Shown here: positions 11,610 through 21,777 of the stretch, piece by piece | How the letters are laid out: each line of letters begins with the position of its first letter | How positions within the stretch are numbered: position 1 is the stretch's first letter | Source of the DNA: Muricea muricata | Taxonomy: Eukaryota > Cnidaria > Anthozoa > Malacalcyonacea > Plexauridae | Assembly: GCA_963855995.1 (NCBI GenBank) | Contig: OY979716.1 | Location: 41,997,818-42,061,817, forward strand | Direction: 5' to 3' | Length of the DNA stretch: 64,000 nucleotides | Notes under the pieces: generated by a model | Databases searched by the model: none | The model's input: the letters and a program-made list of their open reading frames with translations, nothing else | What the model was told of the DNA's origin: nothing | Program-made: the position numbers and the translations under genes

Positions 11610-11907
11610 TCACATATCTCAAGAGGAGGCGGAAGTGAACTTACTTGTATGATTTTAACTAGGGCGCGCCATTGACTGGTTACGAGTGTATGCTTTTCGA
11701 GATATGGAATATAGTAAAAATGCTATTGCAAAACTCCAAAATTTTAGGATTTTAATCGCATTTTGCACAAAAACTGCCGAGAGATTCCGCAAGAACTTTT
11801 TAGATTCGGATTCAGCATTGCTTATTCTATGAGAATGTGTACTTTTTTTTTAGTTTAGCGAAGGGGGCAACGAAACTAAACATTTAGAGGCACTAGCTGA
11901 CGGCCTA
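11610..11907. repeat. Right terminal inverted repeat of the 7-kb transposon
   Basis: Reverse complement of 4880-5186, including the poly-A/T tract near 11845 and the terminal GCTGACGGCCTA. It lies 330 bases after the stop of the internal gene. Confidence 0.88.
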
Positions 11908-14817
11908 TTTTGTCAAAAAGCTGTTTAATTAAATGCAAAAACTCAACACAAGGTCAATAAGTTAGTATACTATATAATTCATTTTTATAACAGCAACTAC
12001 TGTACATTAATTGTTCCTTATTAATTAATACCCAGATGGTCCACCATCACATGCTATAACAGCAGGGATTACTTTTTGAACATGTCGTATATATCTCTGG
12101 CATGTTTCCTTTTTTAGTTCTCTTCAGTAGGCTTTAATTCCAATGATAAGATCATCTTTGTTCATTGGTTTCACATATTTCCTCAGGTGATGTTTTAATC
12201 CAGCCCAAACACCCCCAATTGGACTCAAATCCTAGACAACAATATAAAATATAACATACTTGAAAACTGGTAAATTAGCAATATAGCTAGAGTGTTACAC
12301 CAGAATCACAAGCCCACAGTTTCAATTCCTGACAGAGGACCTACTGGCTAGTGTTACAGTAGCACTTTTTGCAACTGTTCCTGATCAGGTCATAAAGCTT
12401 ATTACATATTGGTAATTCAGACTCTACAAAACATGGAATAAAATACAACCAGTAGTGATGAATAAATGTGGAAGATGGTAAAGTTTGCTTACTAACTGGT
12501 GATTCAGGAGGTGTGACCCAGTGTTCAACACCATTGTCTTGCATCCATTTTTTTGTCGAGTTGCTTGTGTGTTTGGGTCGTTATCTTGCCACATGCGGTG
12601 GCCATCAGGATACACCTTTCTAATGAATGGCAACAAATTCCTTTCAAAAACTATATTATATACAGTACAAGACAGCAGTTCTAACTTCTTAGGTTCCTTG
12701 GGGTAAAAATGGTATGTACATGTATGTGGTACACTTAGAGGCTGTCCTTTTATCATACAGGAACTACACCAAGATTATTTCTACACCAAGAAACTGAAGT
12801 TGTCCACTGTCCAGTAGATTTACGAGGGTGCAAGTTGAAAACAAATTAGTGTTAATCCAGTGTTGCAAATAATTAGGCTTCAAACCCACCCGGATTCATG
12901 AAAGCATGATAAAAGACAAAGTTCCTTAAATTTTTTAACCTGGTTGAAGTTCCGAGATGTGTGCGACTTTCACTTGTTTTATACTATAGCATATCAGTCC
13001 ACCAGAATAATTATACATTGCCACAAAATCATGTTGATTTACCCTGGGCAAGGATATATGAATTTATATGCGAGTGCATTTTATACGAGAGCTGTACTAA
13101 TTAAACTGTTCTAGTACCATATGATTTTGTTTATTCATGCAAGTTATGATTTCATGATTTATAGGCATTATTTATAGGCTTATTACTTTCCTAATGTCAT
13201 GCCAAGAACCTTGATTGCAGTTATGATAATTAAATAATTAATTAGTTTTCTAATGAAAAGTTAATTGTATTAATAGTGGTTAGTACCTTTAATGGATGTT
13301 TAGGACAGCCTTTTTGTTTTGGTTTAGTTCCATCCTTATGGAAACACACTCTGCCATGCTGCGCCATCTGGACAGATGTCTCGTCTGTAAATATTACATT
13401 TTCAAATGTGTCTTTTTCTGTAAATGCTTTGAGACAGAACGCTAGACTTTTGATTCTATTTTGCTCATGCACAAGCTGCCAATATCTAGCTTTTTCTACC
13501 TTCCAACCGAGTTTAGGTCTCTCTTTGCGAATGGTTGCCTCAGAGATTTGGACATCACATTCATTGGACAATTTGTTCTTCAACTCTCGGGAGGTTAGTT
13601 CGTCGTTTTCTTGCATTTTCTCTTCAATATACACGATGGTTTCTGGTGCTAATTTAGCAGTTCGACCCAGGGGTGGATCTAGGGGTTGTCAAAGCAGTCA
13701 TGCGACTCATGTAAAAAATGCGCAGGTAATTATTATTCAAAGTTAATCCAGTTAATTACTTTTCGTGCAGCAGCAACGGTGTAATAATTTTTTAATATTG
13801 ACATTTTAGTCCAGTTAGCTAAATTCGTTCAGTGGCACAGCTTTGGTAAAGCAATACTGTCAAGTGATGGATAAGTGGTATTGCCCATTAATTTGCCTGG
13901 TCACATGTTAAATTCTAGCTATTTAATTGGTCAATAGGGTCATCTCCATGGAGATCAGCCATTTTGACTGATCCTTGCGGGAGGTCTGACCAGTTTGTGC
14001 AATCAGCGAGTCTTCTGATTGGATCATTAAAAAAGATTATCCATTCCTGTTGGCTAAGAATTCTTGACCAGTCATGACCATAGATGTCAATGGTCATGAC
14101 CCATTTGCGTGCCGCAATGCAAATATGTCTTGCAAATACGATACTGAAGCCTTTGAAAAGTATTTACACTGAAATGAAGGGTAAAATTCAATGTTTGCGC
14201 TCTTCACAAGAGCTTTTGGCGAATGTGGTGTATTCACCTGACTTTGGAGCCGAAAGTTACGTGCCCAAAAATGCTCGTAAGGGAAAGAACGAAGCGTGCA
14301 CTGTTATAAGGTAAGTTGGGCAACAATACTTTGTTTACGTGCTATTAGTTTTACAATTATTGTAGATTTGCAGTGTGAAATATGGACAACTTTCGTTCGT
14401 ATATATAGCATATTGATATATTTGCATATACTTGCATTGGGTGCAAAGGTCAACTCGATTTCAAAACAATGTTGTGTACTTTATTAACTTAATTCTTATG
14501 GGAAATTTTACACTTTAACATACTCAGTACTCTAAGAATTACAAAATACAATACATACACCATCTAAACATTATAAAAGAATGAGAAACTAATCACGCCA
14601 TCGCACACTGACGTTATTTGGGTACGGTAAAGTACCCTTCTTATGTTGTAAACTTTGTATAATCACTGAAATGCAATCTAAAATTTTATATCACAACACG
14701 ACAGTGTGTTATATTGTGTATACTGCCAGTTATGAACCAAAGTTCTGTTGATCTATTTAATAGTTTTTATTTCTGAAATATGACATTGCGTATGGTATTA
14801 TTGGATACAGTAAAACC

Positions 14818-15151
14818 CTGCATAAAAGAACCAGTGGGTTAAGAACTACCAGCCTAAAATTTAGGCAAATGGGTACCTGAAATAAAAGAACCACTTCAGG
14901 CTGACAAATCAAACTGATTGTTAAAAATCCTTATTAAACTTTTAGCTGAAATAGGTGCTAATCGTGTACTAGGAAAAAAACAAAATACTGTGATACCAGG
15001 AAAACTCTATACCAGGAACAATTGTTTTTGGCTGGAAATAAGAACCAGTTAAGAACCACTTCAGCCTGATTTCTTTTCTAAGTACCTGTTATATAAGAGA
15101 CATTTCAGCCTGAAGTCAAAATTAACTGGTTCTTTTACGCGGGGTTTTACT
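14818..15151. mobile_element. Tigger-like MITE nested in the hAT element
   Basis: The ends CAGTAAAACCCTGCATAAAA and, inverted, AGTAAAACCCCGCGTAAAAG frame 334 bases. GAACCA modules repeat inside (AAGAACCACTTCAGSCTGA three times). CAGTAAAACCC is typical of pogo/Tigger-type termini with TA targets, and TA precedes the left end. No coding sequence. Confidence 0.7.
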
Positions 15152-15689
15152 AGATCTATAATGGTAGGCGATAACAGTTTAGTTCAACCTTTGAGAATTT
15201 TAACTTCCTTGAGCTTTACATTCATGCTAATTTTTATTCACAACACCCTTTTTTGTCTGCTATGAAAGAGCATGGTAAGTACTATTATTGCCTTAAAAAT
15301 CTTCTACCCTGTATGTGTCAAAAGATTGTTCGGATAGCAATCTAACTTAAAATGACTTAGTGAGGAAAGGAATGAATTGTAGTAGTCACAAGAAATGAAT
15401 TGTAGTAGTCACAAGTGGTCATCATTTCATTACATTTTGGGTTTTTCGTCTTTTTTAGGTACAAATATATGTATCCTCTACCCTGATTGTGGTGAGCTGT
15501 AATATAAATTGCTTTTTAACTGCCTAATTAAACCTCGCCAGAATAATCAAAATATAGCTTTAGATGCAATTCACCTATTGCTTTGTTTTGAAGGTAGAGT
15601 TCAACCTGGTAAAACCTTTTAGCCTAATCATTTTGTTCCTTTACTTTTTTATCCTCATTATTTAGTATTTAATAATAGATAATAGAAAA

Positions 15690-16205
15690 CATATTGGTGT
15701 CTAGCAAAATAAAACAATATTTTGTGACAACAGTCTCTTTGTTCATAATGGGGCAGTCTCTATGAAATATGAAATATGACAGAGCATGCGAGTTAGGCCT
15801 GAGTGACCAAATGTAAATCTATGAGGCAGGGAAGGCAAAACACAATATCTGGTAAAGAAATACTCAAATAGTTAATAGGAACCATATTGGTATCATGTAC
15901 AAATGGACAATTTTTTGTAACAATAGTCTCTATGTTTGTAATGAGGCTGTAACTACAATATGAAGTATATGGTATAGCATGAAAGCCGAGTCTGTATGAC
16001 TTGTTGTAAATGTATGAGTTATGGAAGGTAAAAACAATACAAATAGGTAAATAGGGACCATGTTGGTGGCATGCAAACAAAAAATATTTAGCAACAACAG
16101 TCCCTTTGTTCCTAATGCGGCAGTCAACATAGAGTATGAAATAGCATGCCAGCTAGTTGCGAGTGACTTATTGTACGTGTATGAGATTTTGAAGGTCAAA
16201 AAATA
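15690..16205. repeat. Three tandem copies of a ~180-bp unit
   Basis: ACAGTCTCTTTGTTCATAAT (15732), ATAGTCTCTATGTTTGTAAT (15922) and ACAGTCCCTTTGTTCCTAAT (16098) mark equivalent points in successive units. Other shared blocks are ATATTGGT, TAGCATG and ATGTATGAG. Spacing is about 190 and 175 bp. It lies within the hAT element and is probably part of its body. Confidence 0.75.
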
Positions 16206-16639
16206 AACAAACAAAAAAGAGAAAGCTTGTGTGTCAGATTCGTTTCTTTATGCATTTCCTAAGCATGCTGATGAGTCCTGATATTGAGCAAAACAGCACT
16301 AGAGCTAAAATGCGGCTGTAACAAAGTTAATGCTAATATGATGACGTTATGACTTCATTGTATTGGTGACGTCATTACTATGACGTCATGGCAATCACTG
16401 CCCAGAATTTTTTACTCAGTTTAAAAAATCCTAGATCTGCCCCTGGTTCGACCACATCGTGGAGCGTCACCTATGTCGCCTGTTTTCGAATAACGCGACA
16501 GGAAAAGACTTGTCGCACTTTGCGATATTTTAATCCCTTCTTGCTCAACTAATTCTTTTATTTTTGTTTGTTTTGTTCCACTTGATTGTAAGGAAATTAT
16601 TCTCTTTCTCGCATACTCTGAAAGCTTTCCCATAGCCGT

Positions 16640-17085
16640 CAGTGTAAAAACATGATATGAAGCCGGAAGCGACCCTAAAAAAAACTCAGGAAATCGCGAA
16701 GATTTCCAATGATATCCCGTCTAATTACGAGTGTCAGAGGAACGCGTTCCAGTAACAGTGGAATGCAAATTGGAACGCATTTAGGAACGCGTTCCGGATG
16801 CGTTTTCTGTAAGGTTATTTCTGAGCAGTACTGCAGGTAGTTTGTTTTTTAAAAAGTATGTATAAACCATGAGACTATCCTTTTTCCTGCTGATTTGACA
16901 TGCATGATTTTTACAAATCGTGAATTTGTTAAAATGGCAATGCAACTTGCCAACGTTGCCACATAATGTTGCTTCTTATTAACTCCAATTTGTTTTTCGA
17001 ACTAAATTGGCACATCATTTCAAGATCGTAAATTCATGCACAGTATCCTGAAAATTTATGTCACAAACTAAGTAGACTGTTATCA
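16640..17085. other. No gene seen
   Basis: Region upstream of the Tc1-type transposase start. It holds short inverted motifs around GGAACGCGTTCC (16739 and 16787). I see no coding signal. Confidence 0.5.
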
Positions 17086-17337
17086 TTGTATAATCTTCCT
17101 GTTAAGAGGAAGTGGGTAGAGTTCAACACACCTGTTAATTACCCTGTCAAAAGTGTACTAAATTCAATGGCAAATGACGAGCTCATAAATATGGATGACG
17201 ATATTACAAAGTCTTGTGTATCATGGTTTGTGTCTTGGGTTGCTGATACGGGAATAAAACAAGTTATTGATAGTTGGAACAATCATCCTATTCCAGGTAT
17301 TGAAATATTTGCAGAAATAGTAATTAATATGAAATAG
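17086..17337 (+). pseudogene. Transposon-associated protein fragment (integrase-type family?)
   Basis: An 83-codon frame contains FNTPVNYPVKSVLNSM, then a DDDITKSCVSWFVSWVADTG block and SWNNHPIPGIE. I recall this pattern (VNYPLK...SWF...SWN-HPIPGRGIPN) from uncharacterised animal proteins linked to integrase-like transposons, but cannot name a family. There is no upstream exon, and the frame ends just before the TIR element at 17371. It is probably a remnant. Confidence 0.35.
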
Positions 17338-17694
17338 GGGAGAAGGTAATAAGTGTGCACCGCATCAAATGTACCCAGGGCTTCACGGCTGCCTGTGTTG
17401 CCTAAAGCCCTGGGAAAATCCAAACTGGAACTTCCAAAATCTGGTAGTTTGCCAATTAGTGACCGGAAGTAAACGCTTTTAGTTCTGCAAAGTGCTGACT
17501 CAACTGATTTTTTACGAGGAGTGAAGTTTTAAGAATTTGTTCTTAAAGTTTTATAATGAAAGATGGCTTTATTATTCGGATTGTGTTTTTTCTTGTGTGT
17601 TTTACATTCAGGACGAAGCCGATGACATCTTCGGTTTCATATTGGGTTTCATATTACATATGAGTACAAACGATATATTAAATTTCAACGTGAT

Positions 17695-18175
17695 TTGAAA
17701 CATGGCTTCATCACTAACATGGCTAAATCACTCCACAAAATTAACAAAGCTGGAATAGGAACTAAAGAGAAACAATATGAAGCATTATGGTCTGTTGTGA
17801 AAGACAAGAATGACACTATCTGTGTTCTTCCTACAGGGTATGGAAAGTCGTTAATATATTATATCAGCTTCTCCCATTCATGTTTAACTTTTACCCACAT
17901 TGTGAAGACAATGATTTATCTTCATCTTCAAGTTTTGTTCTGTTTATTTCACCATTAAATGCTTTAATGATTGACCAAATCATTAAACTGAAGGATCATG
18001 TGAATGTTTCAATTATGAAAACTGTTCATGTTGATGAATCAAAGGGCGCAATGTATAGTTTACGAGAACCACTGTATATGGACAACGATTCCAGTAAAAT
18101 AATATTTGCACATGCAGAAGCTTTATTGGAGGACAAGAAAGTTTTTCAGTATATATTAAAATCTAAGAAATACAA
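17695..18175 (+). pseudogene. RecQ-like DNA helicase fragment
   Basis: The first frame has the Q-motif region GTKEKQYEAL and Walker A in LPTGYGKSLIYY (17827-17865). The frame then shifts to FVLFISPLNALMIDQIIKL (motif Ia, about 17940-17990). Next comes IIFAHAEALLEDKKVF (18098-18145), a segment conserved in invertebrate RecQ-like proteins just before the DEAH box. The DEAH box and the rest of the helicase are absent; the following sequence is unrelated. RecQ enzymes unwind 3'-5'. This copy cannot. It may be transposon cargo, since it sits inside inverted termini. Confidence 0.65.
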
Positions 18176-18490
18176 AGGGGAGGGGGCTCTAGAGGTGGGC
18201 CAGGAATCATCTGACAAGGGATATCAGCATTATCAGGTTTCCAACATGCAGGGAACAGGCTATGATTTTGAAGCAGTTATCATTCTGTTAAGTTATTGTT
18301 TTGTTTTTCAATTAAACTTGGGATGGTTGCGGGGCATGCTGACCCAATGAAATGGTATTTCCTGCATTTTGAGGACTGTGAATTCTTTATCTTTAGCCCA
18401 CCAAGTGCAAGCTTGTCATCTGGTGTTTGACAGAATAGAATAATAAAGTAGGGTACATCAGGGTGCAATACAACCCAATGGGTTAAATCA

Positions 18491-19062
18491 TTAACCCATT
18501 AAGCTCCAGCACTCTCCTCTTGACGAATAATATCGTCTGGCATTAGACTGACTAAAATAATAAAGTAGGGCACAATGTAACTCAATGGGTTAACAGTGAA
18601 TTCGCCACCACTACAAAAGATGGTCATTATAAAACATAGTTTCTTCCCAGCATATTGTTAACTTTTCATTGATATGGGAGGGGTTAGAGTTCACACACAA
18701 GGGAGCTACAGTCCCCCTTGCCAAAGTTCTCTTCAAAAGCTCCCAGATAAAATGATGTGAAAATAGCATTTTAACACATACTTTCTCAACACGAAGTGCT
18801 CCTTAACTTCAAATTTCAAAATTAGCTTCCTAACTATATGGAAACTAAACCCTTAAAACCTAAGTGGGATTTGATTCAACTAGCACTATGAAAAATGTAA
18901 ACTCAATGCAACAGATTCAGAAGTCAGTTATTATGTTGACACATTACCAAACCCTTTAAGTGGCAAAGCGCGCAGATGCACCCTACTTTATTATTTTACT
19001 CGGCCTAATGCCAGACGATTTTACTTGTCAGGGGAGGGGAGTGCTGCCACTCAATGGGTTAA
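18491..19062. mobile_element. Foldback element, 570 bp
   Basis: TTAACCCATTAAGCTCCAGC (18491) to about 18570 is an imperfect inverted copy of 18965-19062, which ends CACTCAATGGGTTAAT. Shared blocks include CCTACTTTATTATTTTA and TAATGCCAGACGAT. A further half copy lies at 18420-18490. It is a non-coding, dispersed type of repeat. Confidence 0.7.
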
Positions 19063-19173
19063 TGTATGTGCAGCATAAAAGTGTAAGAGTTGTCAGGAAG
19101 CTTATAACCGGTGGTGGACACTATGATGCCAGTGGACAAGTCCGAAACCCTTTGAATAACAGTTGAATTACAC

Positions 19174-19350
19174 TTGCAATTTTTGCTGCAATTTTAGATG
19201 CAATTTTCTTCTCTTGATAGACATGAACGAGTGGATTGGTTACTACTCTTTAAATAAGGGTGCTATTCTCAAAGAATTCATAACCTGATCACTTGTTCAC
19301 ATCCATCAGAAGAAAATTGCACTAGAGATCACAGCAAAAATTTTAAACAG
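19174..19350. mobile_element. Short hairpin MITE
   Basis: TTGCAATTTTTGCTGCAATT at the left matches the inverted GATCACAGCAAAAATTTT at the right. A second pair, GCAATTTTCTTCTCTTGAT and ATCAGAAGAAAATTGC, lies inside. No coding sequence. Confidence 0.65.
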
Positions 19351-20049
19351 GCCTTAACAAGGCTGCATTACCAATTATTTATGCATTCCGTCTCGCTAAC
19401 TACCAAAATAATGCAAAGTTACCGGAACTTTCTTACCTTTGATGTTGCATTTACGCAGCTCGTTACTGGGCATGTATAACGTTGTTGATAATTACGCGTG
19501 TAAAATTCTCTACCCGAGTTTGGGATAATTTGGGCTAGGGGTAAAATTCCCTAGCCATTTTACTATTAAAAATATGAACTTTAACAAAAATGATTTGACA
19601 ATTAATTGTTTATATGTGTCAAAATTGTTTTGCCCAGTAAGGTGAGGGCACAAATTACGCCATACTGGGTAACCTCTAATGATGCACAATGGGGAGGAGG
19701 TGGGCTTTCAAAGTTTCTTGAACACTCGTTGTTCGTCTGTTGAGTTCAGCAACGACTGCTTTAGTCTCGTATGCATGATGTAGCTTTATAATAACTGTTC
19801 CATCTTTACACCTCTGGCTAATACTATTATATTCTTAACAGTATCTTTAACACATTAAGTTAACTATGTTCTTTATCCTCCTATAACTACAATCCGGAAT
19901 GCATAAAATTCCTATTGGCAAGCAAATATTCTATTTACAACCATAAAAACATTTGTTGGATATAAATTAAGCTATATATTGCATGGAATTTAGGGGGGGG
20001 GGGTTAAAGAAATATGATTTCCAGCTGAGAAAGGTGGTCATATGAGTTA

Positions 20050-20099
20050 AAACCCTGATTTGTCCCCCTCTCAAATATTTTGCAAAGTGTCTGCCACTA
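20050..20099. mobile_element. hAT-like terminal remnant
   Basis: On the minus strand the sequence starts AGTGGCAGACACTTTGCAAA. It resembles the end at 58893, which starts CAGTGGCGGACACTTTGTGA. Only one end was found. Confidence 0.4.
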
Positions 20100-20810
20100 T
20101 TCATCACATATTTGACATAATAACTAAAATAAATAGGCTCATAACTTTGGAGTGGCAATTTGTTATTGATAAATTTAATATAAAATATAAATTTTACATG
20201 GATATTTTACACCTTTGGTGAATTTATAAAATGAATAACGTACGTTCAATTTTATAACAATTTCCACACTAATGATATCATGTAATCTCTCGCATAAAAA
20301 ATTACACAACTACACACACATTCTAATTCACCATCATGACTTAAATTGTTATTTGTAATTGAAAAATTCAGGACTTCACTCACAATTTGTCAATTTCTGT
20401 AGATTTGTTGAATTAAAGGTACAGTCTTTTAATAGTCTTCGTTTATCTTTCAGTCTTCGTACAGAATATAAAAAATATCCCCCTTATACGATACCAATGC
20501 GAAATGTATTGTTGCGCCGTTTTCACATTATGATACTACATTTAATGTCTTCCATTGATAAAGAAGATGATTTCAACAACAAAAGCAACTCTTTGAAGAG
20601 TTTTAATACTATAACAGACTAACAGTTATCAAAACATTCCCATGCACTCCTTATAATTAGCCATGTTGCACAAATTATGAAATTAATGAGTGACTTCACG
20701 TTCAATATCCGCATTTCATTGCATTTTTAACAACCAATCAAATCACTTGGAGATTTGGATTTTCTCAGGGCTTTAGGCAACGCAGGTAGTCGTGAAGCCA
20801 TGGGTACGAG

Positions 20811-21777
20811 GTTAAATAGAACGTGCCTAGTGACTGTGAAAATTGGTTCCTGGAACCCAGGCCTCTAAGCGTAAAATTTGGATGCACACTTTTTTCCCAA
20901 ATGTGGCCAAACTAGCACATTTGACTGCATTTATCTCCACAACTAAACGCTCAACAAAAAAAACTAAATTATGATTTACTAACTTTTTTAGCTCTATTTG
21001 GATCACGAAAAACACATTTTGGGTTTATAAGCACTTTAAAGAAATTGCGTTTTGATTCCTTTGTTGCTGCCTATCCTAATTTCAGTGCAATCTTTCATGG
21101 TATAGTAAATGGAGAGAGCTACCTATTTAAAGAAGGCCTTCAGCATTTTTTATCTTTGACAACAAATCAACATTAACACACCTTTATGTAACAGAGTAAC
21201 TTAAAAACTAGTAATAATCAAAGATTAGTGAAGTGCGTTCGATTTGCTAGGTCAAAATGTTATAGGAATTATTTCTTGTGTTGGCATCCTGCTGAAATGA
21301 TGTGCACAGTACGTGAGCGTAAAGAAACTACACGATGATGCAAGATGCGAACTTTACACGTATCTACTAAATTTGTGCTCTGAACGAGAATATTGTAATA
21401 ACCGGAAAATAAAAATCGTATAACTGAAAGAATTAAAGCTGTATATTTTACGGTAAGACAGCAAGCAATGCTATACTGTAGTAGCCTTTACAAGAAAGTG
21501 ATCGCTGGGTCTATGTATTGATGACGCAAAATAAAACAAGAAGGCAACCTGTATTGATACAATAACATTTTTAATAGTAACATAACAACAATAGATAAAT
21601 GAGAAGGAGTAAAATGTCAAGAGTTTTCTAGAGTATCTGCTTAACTATAACAATATATTTACTGCGTAATTTACAACTAGTATCAAGTTCAGAACAAGTA
21701 TCAAATTACAGTTAATGAATAATTAATATGAAGGGAACAAGAGTTTTGTGGACACCGTCTAGTAACAATATATCCAG
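20811..21777. other. No gene seen
   Basis: AT-rich sequence between the TIR element and the RPA-like gene. It should contain the 3' end of the minus-strand Helitron, but I could not locate a convincing hairpin plus CTRR terminus. Confidence 0.45.

Larger units (their letters stand above)
4880..11907 (+). mobile_element. 7.0-kb TIR DNA transposon (XPG nuclease + CXC, AcademX-like)
   Basis: The ends TAGGCCGTCAGCTAGTGCCT (4880) and its reverse complement (ending 11907) start inverted termini of about 300 bp. The termini include a GGCGCGCC core and an inner GAGGAGGCGG block. The flanks read ...CTTT and TTTT..., which allows a 3-bp TTT target duplication. Inside lies one plus-strand gene with at least six introns, encoding a FEN1/XPG-like nuclease region and a CXC cysteine cluster. 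From memory, the Academ superfamily has 3-4 bp target duplications, and its AcademX lineage has an XPG nuclease. I use that name provisionally. The copy has three frame breaks, so it looks recently dead. Confidence 0.8.
13668..16445. mobile_element. hAT-type element, 2,778 bp, 8-bp TSD GTTCGACC
   Basis: The ends CAGGGGTGGATCTAGGGGTT (13668) and the reverse complement of CAGGGGCAGATCTAGGATTT (ending 16445) are hAT-style short termini. GTTCGACC occurs exactly at 13660-13667 and 16446-16453. Removing the element and one duplication restores continuous reading in the Tc1-type transposase. I found no hAT transposase inside, only short frames, a nested MITE (14818-15151) and a three-copy tandem repeat. 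It is therefore a non-autonomous member. CRE-like TGACGTCA occurs twice near its right end (about 16367 and 16381). Confidence 0.9.
12025..16633 (-). pseudogene. Tc1/mariner-type transposase gene, split and dead
   Basis: Pieces in order on the minus strand: 16633-16446 (MGKLSEYARKRIISLQSSG..., paired helix-turn-helix start), 13667-13291 (second HTH and VIFTDETSVQMAQHGRV with the first catalytic Asp), about 12690-12500 (LLPFIRKVYPDGHRMWQDND, second Asp) and about 12232-12025 (DLSPIGGVWAGLKHHLRKYV to DGGPSGY). The third catalytic acidic residue, normally Glu in NPIE, reads Gly here. A GT-AG intron fits 12500-12233, and an intron or insert separates 13290 from about 12700. The hAT element at 13668-16445 cuts the N-terminal part. 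Several frame shifts remain. It acted once as a cut-and-paste transposase at TA sites. Confidence 0.8.
17371..20807. mobile_element. 3.4-kb TIR element carrying RecQ-like helicase remnants
   Basis: The left end GTACCCAGGGCTTCACGGCT (17371) and the following CTAAAGCCCTGGGAAAATCC are mirrored as reverse complements at 20761-20807, giving about 60 bp of inverted terminus. Exact borders and target duplication are unclear; a TA is possible. Inside are a RecQ-like helicase fragment and two foldback repeats (18491-19062, 19174-19350). The superfamily is not recognised. Helicase-bearing Academ lineages are one possibility. Confidence 0.6.

Noticed and set aside
16335..16390. TGACGTCA motifs as functional CRE sites
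   Set aside because: They lie inside the non-autonomous hAT element, far from any intact promoter; probably part of the repeat.
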